Shown in pieces: positions 19,670 through 28,463 of a stretch of 64,000 nt of DNA. The stretch lies in NCBI RefSeq assembly GCF_000802225.1, contig NZ_JTDI01000007.1, positions 310,001-374,000 on the forward strand, given 5' to 3'. The notes beneath the pieces are model-generated. The model was not told the origin of the DNA, ran no database searches, and saw only the letters and a list, made by a program, of their open reading frames with translations. Origin of the DNA: Novosphingobium malaysiense (GTDB lineage: Bacteria; Pseudomonadota; Alphaproteobacteria; Sphingomonadales; Sphingomonadaceae). The stretch's first letter is position 1; each line of letters starts with the position of its first letter. The position numbers and the translations under genes are program-made.

Positions 19670-20803
19670 TCAAGCCGCGGCGCGGCTTTCCGCAGCACCA
19701 AGCCAGTCGATCCAGGCGCCGTAGGGATGGCAGGCGGCGAGGATCGTTCGCTCGCCATCCTTGGAGCTGCCGGACCAGGACGTAACGCACAACAGCACCT
19801 GCGTTCGGTCGCGATTCCATTCGAGTCCGATCCGGGCAAACGGGCGATCGCGGGTCGCGCGCATTCCGGCCCCTTGGATCGATGCCTTGACCGATTGCAA
19901 CTCGTCGTCCGGGAGGTACTGCAGGACCATCGAATGCAGGACGACACGCATGGTGCCGGCAGCCTGTGGCTCGCGCAGACGCTGGTTGAGCCAGGTACCC
20001 CCACTGTCCCGGTCGACGACGGGAACCGCGTTTCGCGCAAGCATCATTGCCCGGCGCAAGTAGTGAGACCGGGCATGGTCGCCCGGCCAGACATACGACA
20101 TCAGCCGCTCACGCGTGAGCGGATCGTCGAGCTGCAAGGGGCGCAGGTCCACGCCCCGCACGGAAGCGACCCTTACATCTGCCCGAGGAGGAGGGGGACC
20201 GTTCCACTGCGGTTTCAGTCGCAGGCTGGAATCGGCTTGCCCACAAGGAACCCCACCAAGGTCGTGCGCGTAGCGGTCGAGCAGCAGATTCAACCCGGCA
20301 CTGGCGCCCACTTCGAAAAGTTCGAACGGAAGGCCATGGCGATGCGCGAGCACGGACAATGCCGCCATGAACGCGCTCGATCGCCGCACTTCGTTGGTCT
20401 GCGTCGGATGGGACATCCAGGTCAGGAGCGTCGGCTCGCCCCGTTCCAACGCTTCGCCCACGGCCCGGTCGAATTCCGTGTGCCGCCCGGCATAGAGAGC
20501 AGAGAGGTCCGTAAAAGTCCCACGTCGCGCCAGGGCATGAAGGCCGGCATTGAGCCGCAAGGCCATTGCGCTCGTGGCCGGATCATAAGGCCAGGCGGCA
20601 AGAGTCGCATCGAGATGCGGTGCCCGCCCCAGCTGGCGATGCGCCGAAGCGAGAACCTCACCGACAAAGGGAGAGCCCAGCGTGCAGGCCACTAGCGATT
20701 GCGTCAGGAGATGGGCCCGCGGGTCCTGCGGCCGGATGACTTCGGCTCCGAATGCCGCTGTGCCGGCAGATTCCGGATCGGGGACCGGGATGGCCGTGGA
20801 CAC
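19670..20803 (-). CDS. DUF2332 family protein
   Basis: A 377-residue protein matching DUF2332 by recall. It has the conserved ELFEVGASAGLNLLLDRY block, a Rossmann methyltransferase-like glycine motif, with SYVWPGDHAR and VLHSMVLQYLP further on. The start is GTG 20803, with a GAGG ribosome site just upstream. The function of the family is unknown; the methyltransferase-like loop suggests SAM or nucleotide binding (inference). It is transcribed toward the chemoreceptor and appears monocistronic. Confidence 0.83.
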   Translation of the reverse strand: MSTAIPVPDPESAGTAAFGAEVIRPQDPRAHLLTQSLVACTLGSPFVGEVLASAHRQLGRAPHLDATLAAWPYDPATSAMALRLNAGLHALARRGTFTDLSALYAGRHTEFDRAVGEALERGEPTLLTWMSHPTQTNEVRRSSAFMAALSVLAHRHGLPFELFEVGASAGLNLLLDRYAHDLGGVPCGQADSSLRLKPQWNGPPPPRADVRVASVRGVDLRPLQLDDPLTRERLMSYVWPGDHARSHYLRRAMMLARNAVPVVDRDSGGTWLNQRLREPQAAGTMRVVLHSMVLQYLPDDELQSVKASIQGAGMRATRDRPFARIGLEWNRDRTQVLLCVTSWSGSSKDGERTILAACHPYGAWIDWLGAAESRAAA

Positions 20804-21126
20804 GCGAAAGACCTCATTAACTACCAGCTTCCCCGGAATCTCGGGGAGAAGAGTGCAACCTAGTCCGTGCTGGTTTCGGCAATCCGGATCATACTGTAGG
20901 TGATTGCCCCTATTTCAGCGCCGCAAGCCATCTTCCCGATGCGACCGTGGCCTGCTGGCTCCCGGACTGATGGCAAAATCCCGCTTCTCCGAGACATTTG
21001 TTCCTGATCCGGTCTGCATACCGCCCCACCTGTGGAATATGCGGATGTGCGTGCTGCCACTCTCGAAACAGCTCTGCGCTAGAGTGCACTGAACGGGACT
21101 GGTTAATTTTTTCAGGATTGTTCGAA
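20804..21126. other. 323 bp intergenic region between divergent DUF2332 and PilZ genes
   Basis: No convincing open frame is present. A hairpin (CTTCCCCG / CGGGG-AGAAG with a 2-base bulge) lies near 20840-20864, in the leader of the DUF2332 transcript. The rest presumably holds the two divergent promoters. GGTTAATTTTTTCAGG just before the PilZ start is AT-rich for this genome. Confidence 0.45.
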
Positions 21127-21471
21127 ATGACGGCCCAGACATCGATTGCATCCTTCGACCACCCCCATCGTGCCCGCCGGCATCAGCGCGCCGACGTGGA
21201 GATGATGGCCCGCTTTCGCCGCGGTCTCGTCAGCAGCATGGTGATGCTCAAGGATCTCACCCGCTTCGGCGCGAGGATCGAAGGCGTCGGCCAACTGGAA
21301 ACCGACGAAGCGGTGAGCCTCGCCTTGCCGGGCTGTCGCCCCTCCATGGCATTCGTGGCCTGGGCCAACGATCACTGTGCCGGGCTTGAATTCGCCGAGC
21401 CGCTCGAGAACGCGGCCTTCGTCGATCTAGTCGCCAGCTATGGCCTCGGCCGTAATGCTGCCGCAGCCTGA
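21127..21471 (+). CDS. PilZ domain-containing protein
   Basis: A 114-residue single-domain protein. The c-di-GMP-binding N-terminal motif RRHQR (RxxxR) is present. The second motif is DLTRFG, a variant of (D/N)xSxxG with Thr for Ser, followed by a small beta-barrel ending GLEFAEPL. It would act as a c-di-GMP effector, though the altered second motif could weaken binding. ATG 21127 begins shortly before the RxxxR; the upstream extension to 20998 is Cys-rich and not PilZ-like. The stop lies 2 bp from the convergent carboxypeptidase stop. Confidence 0.82.
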   Translation: MTAQTSIASFDHPHRARRHQRADVEMMARFRRGLVSSMVMLKDLTRFGARIEGVGQLETDEAVSLALPGCRPSMAFVAWANDHCAGLEFAEPLENAAFVDLVASYGLGRNAAAA

Positions 21472-21473
21472 CG

Positions 21474-22526
21474 TCACGACACCACGGGTTCCAGAATTCG
21501 CAACGTTCCGGCATCGGCGTCGATTTCCGCTATCACGCCTACCGGAATGCTTACCTGCTGAGCGATGTGGCCGATCATCGCCCCCTGGAACGCCGGCACG
21601 CCCAGCCCCGAGAAGCGCCGGTCCAGCACTTCGTAGACCGTGAAATTGGCATAGCCGCCGTCCGGATTGTGGCATTGCGTGCATTGCCCCACGACCACGC
21701 CTGCGACCGTGTCGAGAATTCCCGCCAGCGCGAGCTGGGTTAGCATCCGGTCGATCCGGTATTCGGATTCGTGGGTGTCCTCCAGAAACAGGATCGCTCC
21801 TGCAAAATCGGGCAGGTAGGGCGTGCCGACCAAAGCGCTCAATACCGTCAGGTTGCCGCCCAGCAGGCGGCCGCGCGCCTTCCCCCCGTGGAAGGTCCGC
21901 AAGGCAGGTCCACGGCCCGCCAGGTCCGGCCCATTGGAAGAGGGGACCGTGTACGTAGGCGTGGCCTTGTCGAACGCGAGGCGACGAAACGCGTCCCACG
22001 CCTGCGGCGGCCAGGATGCCGCGGCATTGGGGCCGTGGATGCTGGTCACGCCGCTGCGCGCCGTCAGTGCCAGATGTAGCGCCGTGTTATCGCTGAAGCC
22101 GGTAAACAGCTTGGGCTTGCGCGCAATCGCCGCAAAATCGAGATAGGGCAGCAGGCGCGCCGAGCCCCAGCCGCCACGAACCGCCATGATCGCGCGGACC
22201 TCGTCATCCGCGAACATCGCCATCAGGTCCTTCGCGCGGGTTTCGTCCGAACCTGCCAGATAGCCTTCGCGCGCCAGCAAATTCGGCGCAGCCTTGGGAA
22301 CGAGGCCCATGGCGCGCACCGTGGCTTCGATATCAGCGATCCCGAAACGGTCTGCAACGAAGCCGGCCGGTGCAACAAGCCCCAGGACGTCCCCTTCGCG
22401 AAGGTGTGGTGGCCTTTTCGGCGCGGATCCAGGCAGCGTTTCCCTGGCAGCGACGCGCGTTCGCAGAACGGAAAAGGACAAGGCGGAGGCTCCCAGCCCC
22501 GCGACGGCCTGGCGACGGTTCAGCAT
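21474..22526 (-). CDS. ldcA: LD-carboxypeptidase (S66 family muramoyltetrapeptide carboxypeptidase)
   Basis: A 350-residue S66 peptidase that trims the terminal D-Ala from murein tetrapeptides for recycling. The catalytic serine is in GFSDNTALH, the glutamate in LFLEDTHE and the histidine in MIGHIAQQ, matching the S66 triad. The N-terminus NRRQAVAGLGASALSFSV looks like a secretion signal (possibly Tat, twin R), so this copy probably acts in the periplasm, unlike cytoplasmic E. coli LdcA. ATG 22526 is chosen so that the signal begins at residue 1. It diverges from the LOG-family gene. Confidence 0.9.
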   Translation of the reverse strand: MLNRRQAVAGLGASALSFSVLRTRVAARETLPGSAPKRPPHLREGDVLGLVAPAGFVADRFGIADIEATVRAMGLVPKAAPNLLAREGYLAGSDETRAKDLMAMFADDEVRAIMAVRGGWGSARLLPYLDFAAIARKPKLFTGFSDNTALHLALTARSGVTSIHGPNAAASWPPQAWDAFRRLAFDKATPTYTVPSSNGPDLAGRGPALRTFHGGKARGRLLGGNLTVLSALVGTPYLPDFAGAILFLEDTHESEYRIDRMLTQLALAGILDTVAGVVVGQCTQCHNPDGGYANFTVYEVLDRRFSGLGVPAFQGAMIGHIAQQVSIPVGVIAEIDADAGTLRILEPVVS

Positions 22527-22618
22527 CGGCAAAACCCTATAGACTGGTTGGTTCGGCGCAAGTGGACACACAGCTATCTGCACTCGACGGCAGGCCCGCA
22601 ACGCGTCATGGAGCGAGA

Positions 22619-23497
22619 ATGATCGACGACGAAGACGAAAAGCCCCTCACCCAGCGCCGTTTCTACAAGGCGGAACAGGAAGTCGGTTTTGCCGACAAGC
22701 AGGGCGGTACAGTCCAGACAGAACATCCGGCTTACCGGCTTGCGTTCCGCGATACCGATTTTCTGCTCCGCGACGAATTGCGGCCCGTGCGCTTCCAGCT
22801 CGAATTGCTCAAGACCGAGATGCTGCTGGAAGAGGCACAGATCGGTTCGACATTGGTTTTCTACGGATCCGCGCGCGTTCCCTCGCCCGAAAAGCGCGAG
22901 GCGTTTCTCGCCACGCCGGGGACCGACGAAGAGAAGAAAGTCGCCGAAAGGCTGGCGGCCAAGACCAAGTACTACGAAGAAGCGCAGCGTCTTGCCCAGC
23001 TCGCCAGCCAGTGCGCGATCGTCGAAAAGGGCATGCGCCAGTTCGTGGTCTGCTCGGGCGGCGGCCCCTCGATCATGGAAGCGGCGAACCGGGGCGCGGC
23101 CGATGTCGGCGCTGAATCGCTCGGCCTGAACATCGTTCTCCCGCACGAGCAGGCGCCCAATCCCTACGTGACGCCGCGCCTCTCGTTCCAGTTTCACTAC
23201 TTCGCCCTGCGCAAGATGCACTTCCTGCTGCGCGCCCGCGCCGTGGCCGTATTCCCGGGCGGCTTCGGCACGCTGGATGAATTCCTGGAACTGCTCACGC
23301 TGATCCAGACCGGCAAGATGAAACCGATCCCTGTCCTGCTCTATGGCCGCGAGTTCTGGGAGCGTATCATCAACTTCGAAGCCCTGGCCGAGGAAGGCAC
23401 GATCAACCGTCGCGATCTCGACCTGTTCACTTGGTGCGAGACGGCGGAAGACGGCTGGAACGAGATCAGCCGGTTCTACGACCTCGATTGCGGATGA
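22619..23497 (+). CDS. LOG family (lysine decarboxylase-like Rossmann) protein
   Basis: A 292-residue member of the LOG/TIGR00730-related fold. The phosphate-binding signature PGGFGTLDE is present, along with FVVCSGGGPSIMEAANRGA. LOG enzymes release cytokinin or nucleotide bases from 5'-monophosphates, but the larger bacterial forms such as this one have no settled substrate. ATG 22619 is preferred; an ATG at 22608 is out of frame, and the longer frame to 22370 overlaps the divergent ldcA gene. The N-terminal 75 residues are an extension compared with plant LOG. Confidence 0.85.
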   Translation: MIDDEDEKPLTQRRFYKAEQEVGFADKQGGTVQTEHPAYRLAFRDTDFLLRDELRPVRFQLELLKTEMLLEEAQIGSTLVFYGSARVPSPEKREAFLATPGTDEEKKVAERLAAKTKYYEEAQRLAQLASQCAIVEKGMRQFVVCSGGGPSIMEAANRGAADVGAESLGLNIVLPHEQAPNPYVTPRLSFQFHYFALRKMHFLLRARAVAVFPGGFGTLDEFLELLTLIQTGKMKPIPVLLYGREFWERIINFEALAEEGTINRRDLDLFTWCETAEDGWNEISRFYDLDCG

Positions 23498-23501
23498 ACC
23501 T

Positions 23502-24635
23502 TCAGCGCGGAAGCGCCCACGGCGGGTAGCGGCGCGAAAGCCCTGCACTGTACAGGCACACGCGATTGCCCGCCGGATCGTCGAGCCACGCCTCGCGCCA
23601 GCCCCAATGCTGGTCGCGGGCTGGCTCGACCGCCATTCCCTCGTTCGCCAACCGCGAGATCGCGGCATCGAGATCGAGGCATTCGAAGTAGATGCCCCCA
23701 CCCACAGCCTCGCCGTGGCCGGCGCTGACCGACAGGGTGACGCCGCCCGGCGCTTCGAAACGCGCATATCCCGACTTCGGGCTGTCGACGACCTGGATCA
23801 GGCCAAGCGTCTTGTAGAACGCAACCGACGCATCGAGATCGCGCGCCGGCAGGGTGATCTGGTTCAGGCAGAGCTCTCCGGAAAGATCCAGCCGGACCAT
23901 GGGATGCCCCATCGGCCCATGACCGGCCCCGAACCCCGGCGCGTCGCGCAAGGCGAGCTGAACGAAGCTGCGCCCGGCCTCGACGGCGGCCTCCAGCGCC
24001 ATGCCCCGACCGATAAACGTCGCAATGGCGCTGGAAAGCGTGCAGCCCGTGCCGTGATTATGGCGTGTATCCAGCCGGGGCGCGGTCCAGACGACCGGAT
24101 TGCAGCCTGGAAGGACAAGGCGGTCCTCAACCACCTCGCCCTCGGCGTCACCCCCCTTGGCGAGATAGGCGGCATTGCGCGCAGTCATGGCCGCATTGCC
24201 CCCCAATGCCGCGAGTTCGGGGACATTGGGCGTGGTCAGTGTCGCAATGCCGATCAGCCGCTCGAACGCCGCGATAGTGTTCGAGTCCGCCAGCACCGAT
24301 CCGCTCGTGGCGATCATCACCGGATCGAACACTACCGGCACATCGAGCGTTTCCAGCGTGTCGGCGACAGCATGGGCAATCGCCGCCGAGCCGAGCATAC
24401 CGATCTTCACTGCATCGACGCCGATGTCGCCGACGCAGGCGTCGATCTGCCCCGCGACCATTTCGGGCGAAAGTGTCTCCACGCCGGTCACGCCCAGCGT
24501 GTTCTGCGCGGTGATCGCGGTGATCGCGGTCATGGCGTAGCCGCCCAACATGGTGATGGTCTTTATGTCGGCCTGGATGCCGGCACCGCCAGAACTGTCC
24601 GAACCGGCGATGGAGAGAATGCGGGGGGGATTCAT
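23502..24635 (-). CDS. thiD: ThiD (HMP/HMP-P kinase) fused to a C-terminal VOC (glyoxalase-like) domain
   Basis: A 377-residue protein of two parts. Residues 1-255 are ThiD, the thiamine-pathway kinase that phosphorylates hydroxymethylpyrimidine (phosphate). It shows IAGSDSSGGAGIQADIK, VFDPVMIATSG, and the catalytic RHNHGTGCTLSSAIA anion-hole block. Residues ~265-375 are a vicinal oxygen chelate unit, starting LNQITLPARDLDASVAFY and ending DDPAGNRVCLYSAG. ThiD alone is about 265 residues. Both halves are in one frame with no stop. ATG 24635 follows an AGAATGCGGGGGG leader. Metal ligands of the VOC part are uncertain (Q in NQITL, E in YFECLD). Confidence 0.93.
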   Translation of the reverse strand: MNPPRILSIAGSDSSGGAGIQADIKTITMLGGYAMTAITAITAQNTLGVTGVETLSPEMVAGQIDACVGDIGVDAVKIGMLGSAAIAHAVADTLETLDVPVVFDPVMIATSGSVLADSNTIAAFERLIGIATLTTPNVPELAALGGNAAMTARNAAYLAKGGDAEGEVVEDRLVLPGCNPVVWTAPRLDTRHNHGTGCTLSSAIATFIGRGMALEAAVEAGRSFVQLALRDAPGFGAGHGPMGHPMVRLDLSGELCLNQITLPARDLDASVAFYKTLGLIQVVDSPKSGYARFEAPGGVTLSVSAGHGEAVGGGIYFECLDLDAAISRLANEGMAVEPARDQHWGWREAWLDDPAGNRVCLYSAGLSRRYPPWALPR

Positions 24636-24663
24636 GAACGATACGTCCGGTTGAGCGCGCATC

Positions 24664-24690
24664 CATCCTGCGACAAGCTCAGGATGAGCG
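24664..24690. repeat. Sphingomonad-type REP-like palindrome
   Basis: CATCCTG-N9-CAGGATG (24664-24686) with the internal CGACAAGCT core and flanking GAGCGG. This matches the short intergenic repeat (CATCCTGAGCTTGTCGAAGGATG type) recalled as frequent in sphingomonad and related genomes. It lies in the 98 bp gap between DUF1272 and thiD, where it may act as an mRNA hairpin. Confidence 0.7.
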
Positions 24691-24733
24691 GGGGTTGGTC
24701 CGCCCCCATCTAGCTTGAGAGTCCTGTCGACTG

Positions 24734-24961
24734 CTACCCCTGGAAGCGACGGACCTTCGAAGGCGGGTGGGCATCCTGATGCCGCTTCGCGCGGGTCGGT
24801 CGGTCGACGAGTTCGCCGCCGCAATTCGGACATCTATCGTCGAGATCCTCGGCGCATTCGGCGCAGAAGGTGCATTCGAAACTGCAGATGAACGCGCCAG
24901 GCGCCTCGGCCGGCAGGTCCACGCCGCACCGCTCGCAGTCGGGACGCATTTCCAGAGCCAT
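24734..24961 (-). CDS. DUF1272 domain-containing small zinc-ribbon-like protein
   Basis: A 75-residue protein with CxxC pairs (CERC, CTFC, CPNC) plus CSF and CAEC: an eight-Cys pattern suggesting one or two zinc sites. This matches DUF1272, a small family of unknown role. Its ATG shares bases with the glmM stop (TAATG), so it is translated together with glmM. The C-terminal basic stretch (RAKRHQDAHPPSKVRRF) might bind nucleic acid (inference). Confidence 0.85.
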   Translation of the reverse strand: MALEMRPDCERCGVDLPAEAPGAFICSFECTFCAECAEDLDDRCPNCGGELVDRPTRAKRHQDAHPPSKVRRFQG

Positions 24962-26301
24962 TACGCCGCCACTTCCTCGACGGCCTGGCAGATCGAGGCA
25001 ACCGCGGCCTCCACCTCGCCGGCATCGTCACCCTCGGCCATGACGCGGATCACCGGTTCGGTTCCGGATGGCCTGATCACCAACCGGCCCCTGCCGTTGA
25101 GCGAGGCTTCGGCATCGGCAATCGCCGCCTTCACGCTGTCCTGTTCGAGCGGCTTGCCGCCGGAAAACCTTACATTGCGCAGCAATTGCGGAACCGGGTC
25201 GAACAAGTGCAGCAATTCGCTTGCCCGCTTACCCGACTGAACCAGCGCCCCGAGGACCTGCAGCGCCGCAACGGTGCCGTCGCCGGTCGTGGCATGGTCG
25301 AGCAGGATCATGTGGCCCGACTGTTCCCCGCCGACATTGAAGCCGCCCGTCTTCATGCGCTCAAGCACGTGGCGGTCGCCCACCTTGGTGCGTTCCAGCG
25401 CCAGCCCCTGCCCCTGCAGGAAGCGCTCAAGCCCGAGGTTCGACATGACCGTGGCGACCACGCCGCCACCGCGCAGTTCCCCGCGCGCGGCAAGCTGGCT
25501 GCCGATCAGCGCCATGATCTGGTCGCCGTCCACGACCTTGCCCTTCTCGTCGACGACGATGAGGCGGTCCGCATCGCCATCGAGGGCAATGCCGATATCG
25601 GCGCCGGAGGAAACCACCGTTTCCTGCAGCAGGCCGGGATGCGTGGAACCGCAGGCCTTGTTGATGTTCTTGCCGTTGGGGGTCACGCCCACCGCGACGA
25701 TTTCCGCGCCCAGTTCCCAGAACGCAGACGGCGCGACCTGATAGGCTGCGCCATTGGCGCAATCGACCGCAATCGTGAGGCCGTCGAGCCGCACGGTAGC
25801 GGGCAGCGAGGCCTTGACCGCGTGCATATAGCGCCCCCGCGCGTCCTCGATGCGCCGCGCCCGGCCGATATCCTCGCTGGCGGCCAGCGCGATATCTTCG
25901 CCCAGCATGGCCTCGATGGCCAGTTCGTCCTCGTCGGAAAGCTTGAAACCGTCGGGACCGAACAGCTTGATGCCATTGTCCTCGTAGGGGTTGTGGCTCG
26001 CGGAGATCATCACCCCGACATCGGCGCGCAGTTCGCGGGTCAGCAGCGCCACGGCAGGCGTGGGCATCGGGCCGAGCAGCACCACGTCCATGCCCACGCT
26101 GGTAAACCCCGCCACCATCGCGTTTTCCAGCATGTAACCCGAAAGGCGCGTATCCTTGCCGATGACCACGCGATGGCGATGGGTACCGCGCAGGAAGCGG
26201 GTGCCGGCGGCCTGGCCGACCTTCATGGCGGTGGCGGCCGTCATTGCGCCCTGATTGGTGCGGCCGCGAATGCCGTCGGTACCGAAAAACTGCTTGGTCA
26301 T
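24961..26301 (-). CDS. glmM: Phosphoglucosamine mutase
   Basis: A 446-residue alpha-D-phosphohexomutase that makes glucosamine-1-phosphate for UDP-GlcNAc, and thus peptidoglycan and LPS. The catalytic phosphoserine loop is [12 protein letters not shown], the metal loop is DGDADRL, the sugar-binding loop is GGEQSGHM and the phosphate-binding loop is [15 protein letters not shown] 26301 begins [13 protein letters not shown], the family N-terminus; the extension to 26364 is not needed. Its stop is fused to the DUF1272 start. Confidence 0.97.
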   Translation of the reverse strand: MTKQFFGTDGIRGRTNQGAMTAATAMKVGQAAGTRFLRGTHRHRVVIGKDTRLSGYMLENAMVAGFTSVGMDVVLLGPMPTPAVALLTRELRADVGVMISASHNPYEDNGIKLFGPDGFKLSDEDELAIEAMLGEDIALAASEDIGRARRIEDARGRYMHAVKASLPATVRLDGLTIAVDCANGAAYQVAPSAFWELGAEIVAVGVTPNGKNINKACGSTHPGLLQETVVSSGADIGIALDGDADRLIVVDEKGKVVDGDQIMALIGSQLAARGELRGGGVVATVMSNLGLERFLQGQGLALERTKVGDRHVLERMKTGGFNVGGEQSGHMILLDHATTGDGTVAALQVLGALVQSGKRASELLHLFDPVPQLLRNVRFSGGKPLEQDSVKAAIADAEASLNGRGRLVIRPSGTEPVIRVMAEGDDAGEVEAAVASICQAVEEVAA

Positions 26302-26390
26302 GCGCTGCCCACTATCAAGGGATTCCTGACAAATTGCTATGTCGTGACGGCTTGGTAATGTCACGCCCCTCCACTTGCCACAGGAACCGC

Positions 26391-27671
26391 ATGACCGAAA
26401 ACAGCAGCGCCGCGCGTATGCCCGAAATCCGCGTGCCGGGCCTCCTGACGCTGGGCGGCCTGATTGCCGGCCTGCTTCTTGGCGCGGTGCTTCACGAATC
26501 GAGATTTTTACCGCCCCTGCTCGAGATTGCCCGCCCGCTGGGCGGCTTCTGGCTGCAGGCGCTGAAGATGACGATCCTGCCGCTGGTCATCGGCCTGATG
26601 TTCATCGGCATCATCGAGACCGCCGCTGCCGCCGGGGCCGGCGCCATGGCCCGGCGCACTCTGGCGCTGATCGTCGGTGTGCTGGCCGCAAGTGCCGTAC
26701 TGGGCGGAGCGCTTATGCCGGGGCTCCTGGCATTGTTCCCCGCCCCCACGCTAAGCCTGGCGCCCGGAAGCACCGCGCCCGACACGGATTTGCCGGGCTT
26801 CGCGGACTTTCTCGGCTCCCTGCTGCCGACCAATGTCTTCACTGCAGCCGCGGACGATGCGATGCTACCGGTAATCGTCTTCACCGCCCTGTTCGCCACC
26901 GCCGCGACCCGCCTCGCCGAAGAACCGCGCCGCCAGCTTGCGCTGTTTTTCGAAGGGCTGGCGGGAGCCATGATCGTGGTGATCGGCTGGGTCCTTGCCG
27001 TGGCTCCGCTCGGCGTCTTCGCGCTCGGCCTCTCGCTGGCGGCATCCAGCGGAGCGGCCGCGATCGGCGCACTGGCCCACTACATCGCGCTGGTATCCTC
27101 GCTGGGTGCGATCTTCCTGCTTGGCAGCTATCCGCTGGCCGTGCTGCTTGGACGGCGGCGGCTTGGCGCTTTCGCCCGGGCCGTGCTCCCCGCGCAGGTC
27201 GTCGCGATCTCCACGCAGAGTTCGCTGGCCAGCCTGCCCGCCATGCTGGGCTCCTGCCGCAAACTGGACCTCGCTGCGACGACCAGCGAATTCGTGCTGC
27301 CTCTCGCCGTCACCCTGTTCCGGGCGACAGGTCCGGCCATGAACATGGGGGTTACGATCTATGCCGCCACGCTGGCCGGATACGAACTGACGCCGATGGC
27401 GATTGCGGCGGGCGCCGTCGTGGCCTTCGCCACCACTTTCGGGACCGTCTCGCTACCGGGAACGATCAGTTTCATCGCCTCTACCGGGCCCATTGCCGCC
27501 GCGATGGGCGTCCCCCTCTGGCCGCTCGGGATACTCGTGGCCGTCGAAATGCTGCCCGACATCATGCGTACCGTCGGCAATGTGACGATGGACGTGGCGG
27601 TGACGAGTGCCCTCGATGCGGGAGTGGCCGAAACGACGCAGGGAGAACCACCGCCGCAAACCCTGCACTGA
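26391..27671 (+). CDS. Dicarboxylate/amino acid:cation symporter (DAACS family)
   Basis: A 426-residue multi-pass transporter of the glutamate-transporter fold. The HP1 region shows [12 protein letters not shown]. The TM8 block [15 protein letters not shown] keeps the D-R-N-D residues of GltPh (D394, R397, N401, D405). In TM7 the canonical NMDGT sodium motif is replaced by NMGVT, losing the aspartate. The start is ATG 26391 with AGGA 5 bp upstream. It diverges from glmM. Substrate and coupling ion are not assigned. Confidence 0.9.
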   Translation: MTENSSAARMPEIRVPGLLTLGGLIAGLLLGAVLHESRFLPPLLEIARPLGGFWLQALKMTILPLVIGLMFIGIIETAAAAGAGAMARRTLALIVGVLAASAVLGGALMPGLLALFPAPTLSLAPGSTAPDTDLPGFADFLGSLLPTNVFTAAADDAMLPVIVFTALFATAATRLAEEPRRQLALFFEGLAGAMIVVIGWVLAVAPLGVFALGLSLAASSGAAAIGALAHYIALVSSLGAIFLLGSYPLAVLLGRRRLGAFARAVLPAQVVAISTQSSLASLPAMLGSCRKLDLAATTSEFVLPLAVTLFRATGPAMNMGVTIYAATLAGYELTPMAIAAGAVVAFATTFGTVSLPGTISFIASTGPIAAAMGVPLWPLGILVAVEMLPDIMRTVGNVTMDVAVTSALDAGVAETTQGEPPPQTLH

Positions 27672-27678
27672 GCGCAAC

Positions 27679-28287
27679 CTACTCTTCGAGCTCGATGTCC
27701 CAGTAGAGCCAGTCGCGCCAGGTTTCGTGGAGGTAGTTGGGCGGGAATCCCTTGCCGCGTTCCTGCAACTGCCAGCTCGTGGGCCTGATCGGCTGGACCA
27801 GCGGCGGCATGTTCGCCTGCTTCGGCGTCCGCCCGCCTTTCTTGAGGTTGCAGGGCGCGCAGGCCGTAAGGATGTTTTCCCAGCTCGTCCTTCCGCCGAG
27901 GCGGCGCGGAATCACGTGATCGAACGTGAGGTTATGCGGGCTGCCACAGTACTGGCACGAAAAGCGGTCGCGCAGGAACAGGTTGAAGCGCGTGAAGGCG
28001 GGAAACTCGCTCGGCTTCACGTATTGGCGCAGCGCGATCACCGAGGGGATCTGCATTGTCCAGCTGGGGCTGTGCACCGCGCGCCCATAGGTGGAGACGA
28101 CGTCGACACGTTCGAGCACCACCGCCTTGATCGCGGTCTGCCAGGGCCAAACGCTCAGCGGATAGTAGGAAAGCGGCGTGTAATCCGCGTTGAGCACCAA
28201 GGCCGGGCAGTCTGAAAGACTTCGGGAGGGATCATCCTCCGCGCTGCGGAACCGGGCCGCGCGCTCGATCAGCTCCGACTTGAGCAT
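27679..28287 (-). CDS. HNH endonuclease
   Basis: A 202-residue protein with a C-terminal HNH nuclease domain. The zinc cysteines are in CQYCG and CAPCN, and the H-N-H residues in LTFDHVIPRR, WENI and the following region. The N-terminal ~85 residues (LSDCPALVLNADYTPLSYYPLSVW) form a conserved region of this bacterial subfamily. These genes are widespread housekeeping loci in alphaproteobacteria, and their DNA role is not established. ATG 28287 is chosen; the frame continues to 28362. It converges with the symporter gene. Confidence 0.88.
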   Translation of the reverse strand: MLKSELIERAARFRSAEDDPSRSLSDCPALVLNADYTPLSYYPLSVWPWQTAIKAVVLERVDVVSTYGRAVHSPSWTMQIPSVIALRQYVKPSEFPAFTRFNLFLRDRFSCQYCGSPHNLTFDHVIPRRLGGRTSWENILTACAPCNLKKGGRTPKQANMPPLVQPIRPTSWQLQERGKGFPPNYLHETWRDWLYWDIELEE

Positions 28288-28463
28288 GGCCTCCTGTCGC
28301 AGGCCGTCATTGCGATTTGATGGCAATGGTTCTTGGCACAGGGCATGGACGCAATCCAGCATTTGCGCGAGTCGTCGTCAAGCGGGCATTATTGCGCCCA
28401 TCCGACAATCCACAGTCGCGAGTTCTTGCGGCGGGCGCGCTTGCCGGTAGGACTGGCCACGCC

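Noticed and set aside
20860-21060. 66-codon minus-strand frame upstream of the DUF2332 gene
   Set aside because: No ribosome site, no recognisable feature, overlaps the presumed promoter zone.
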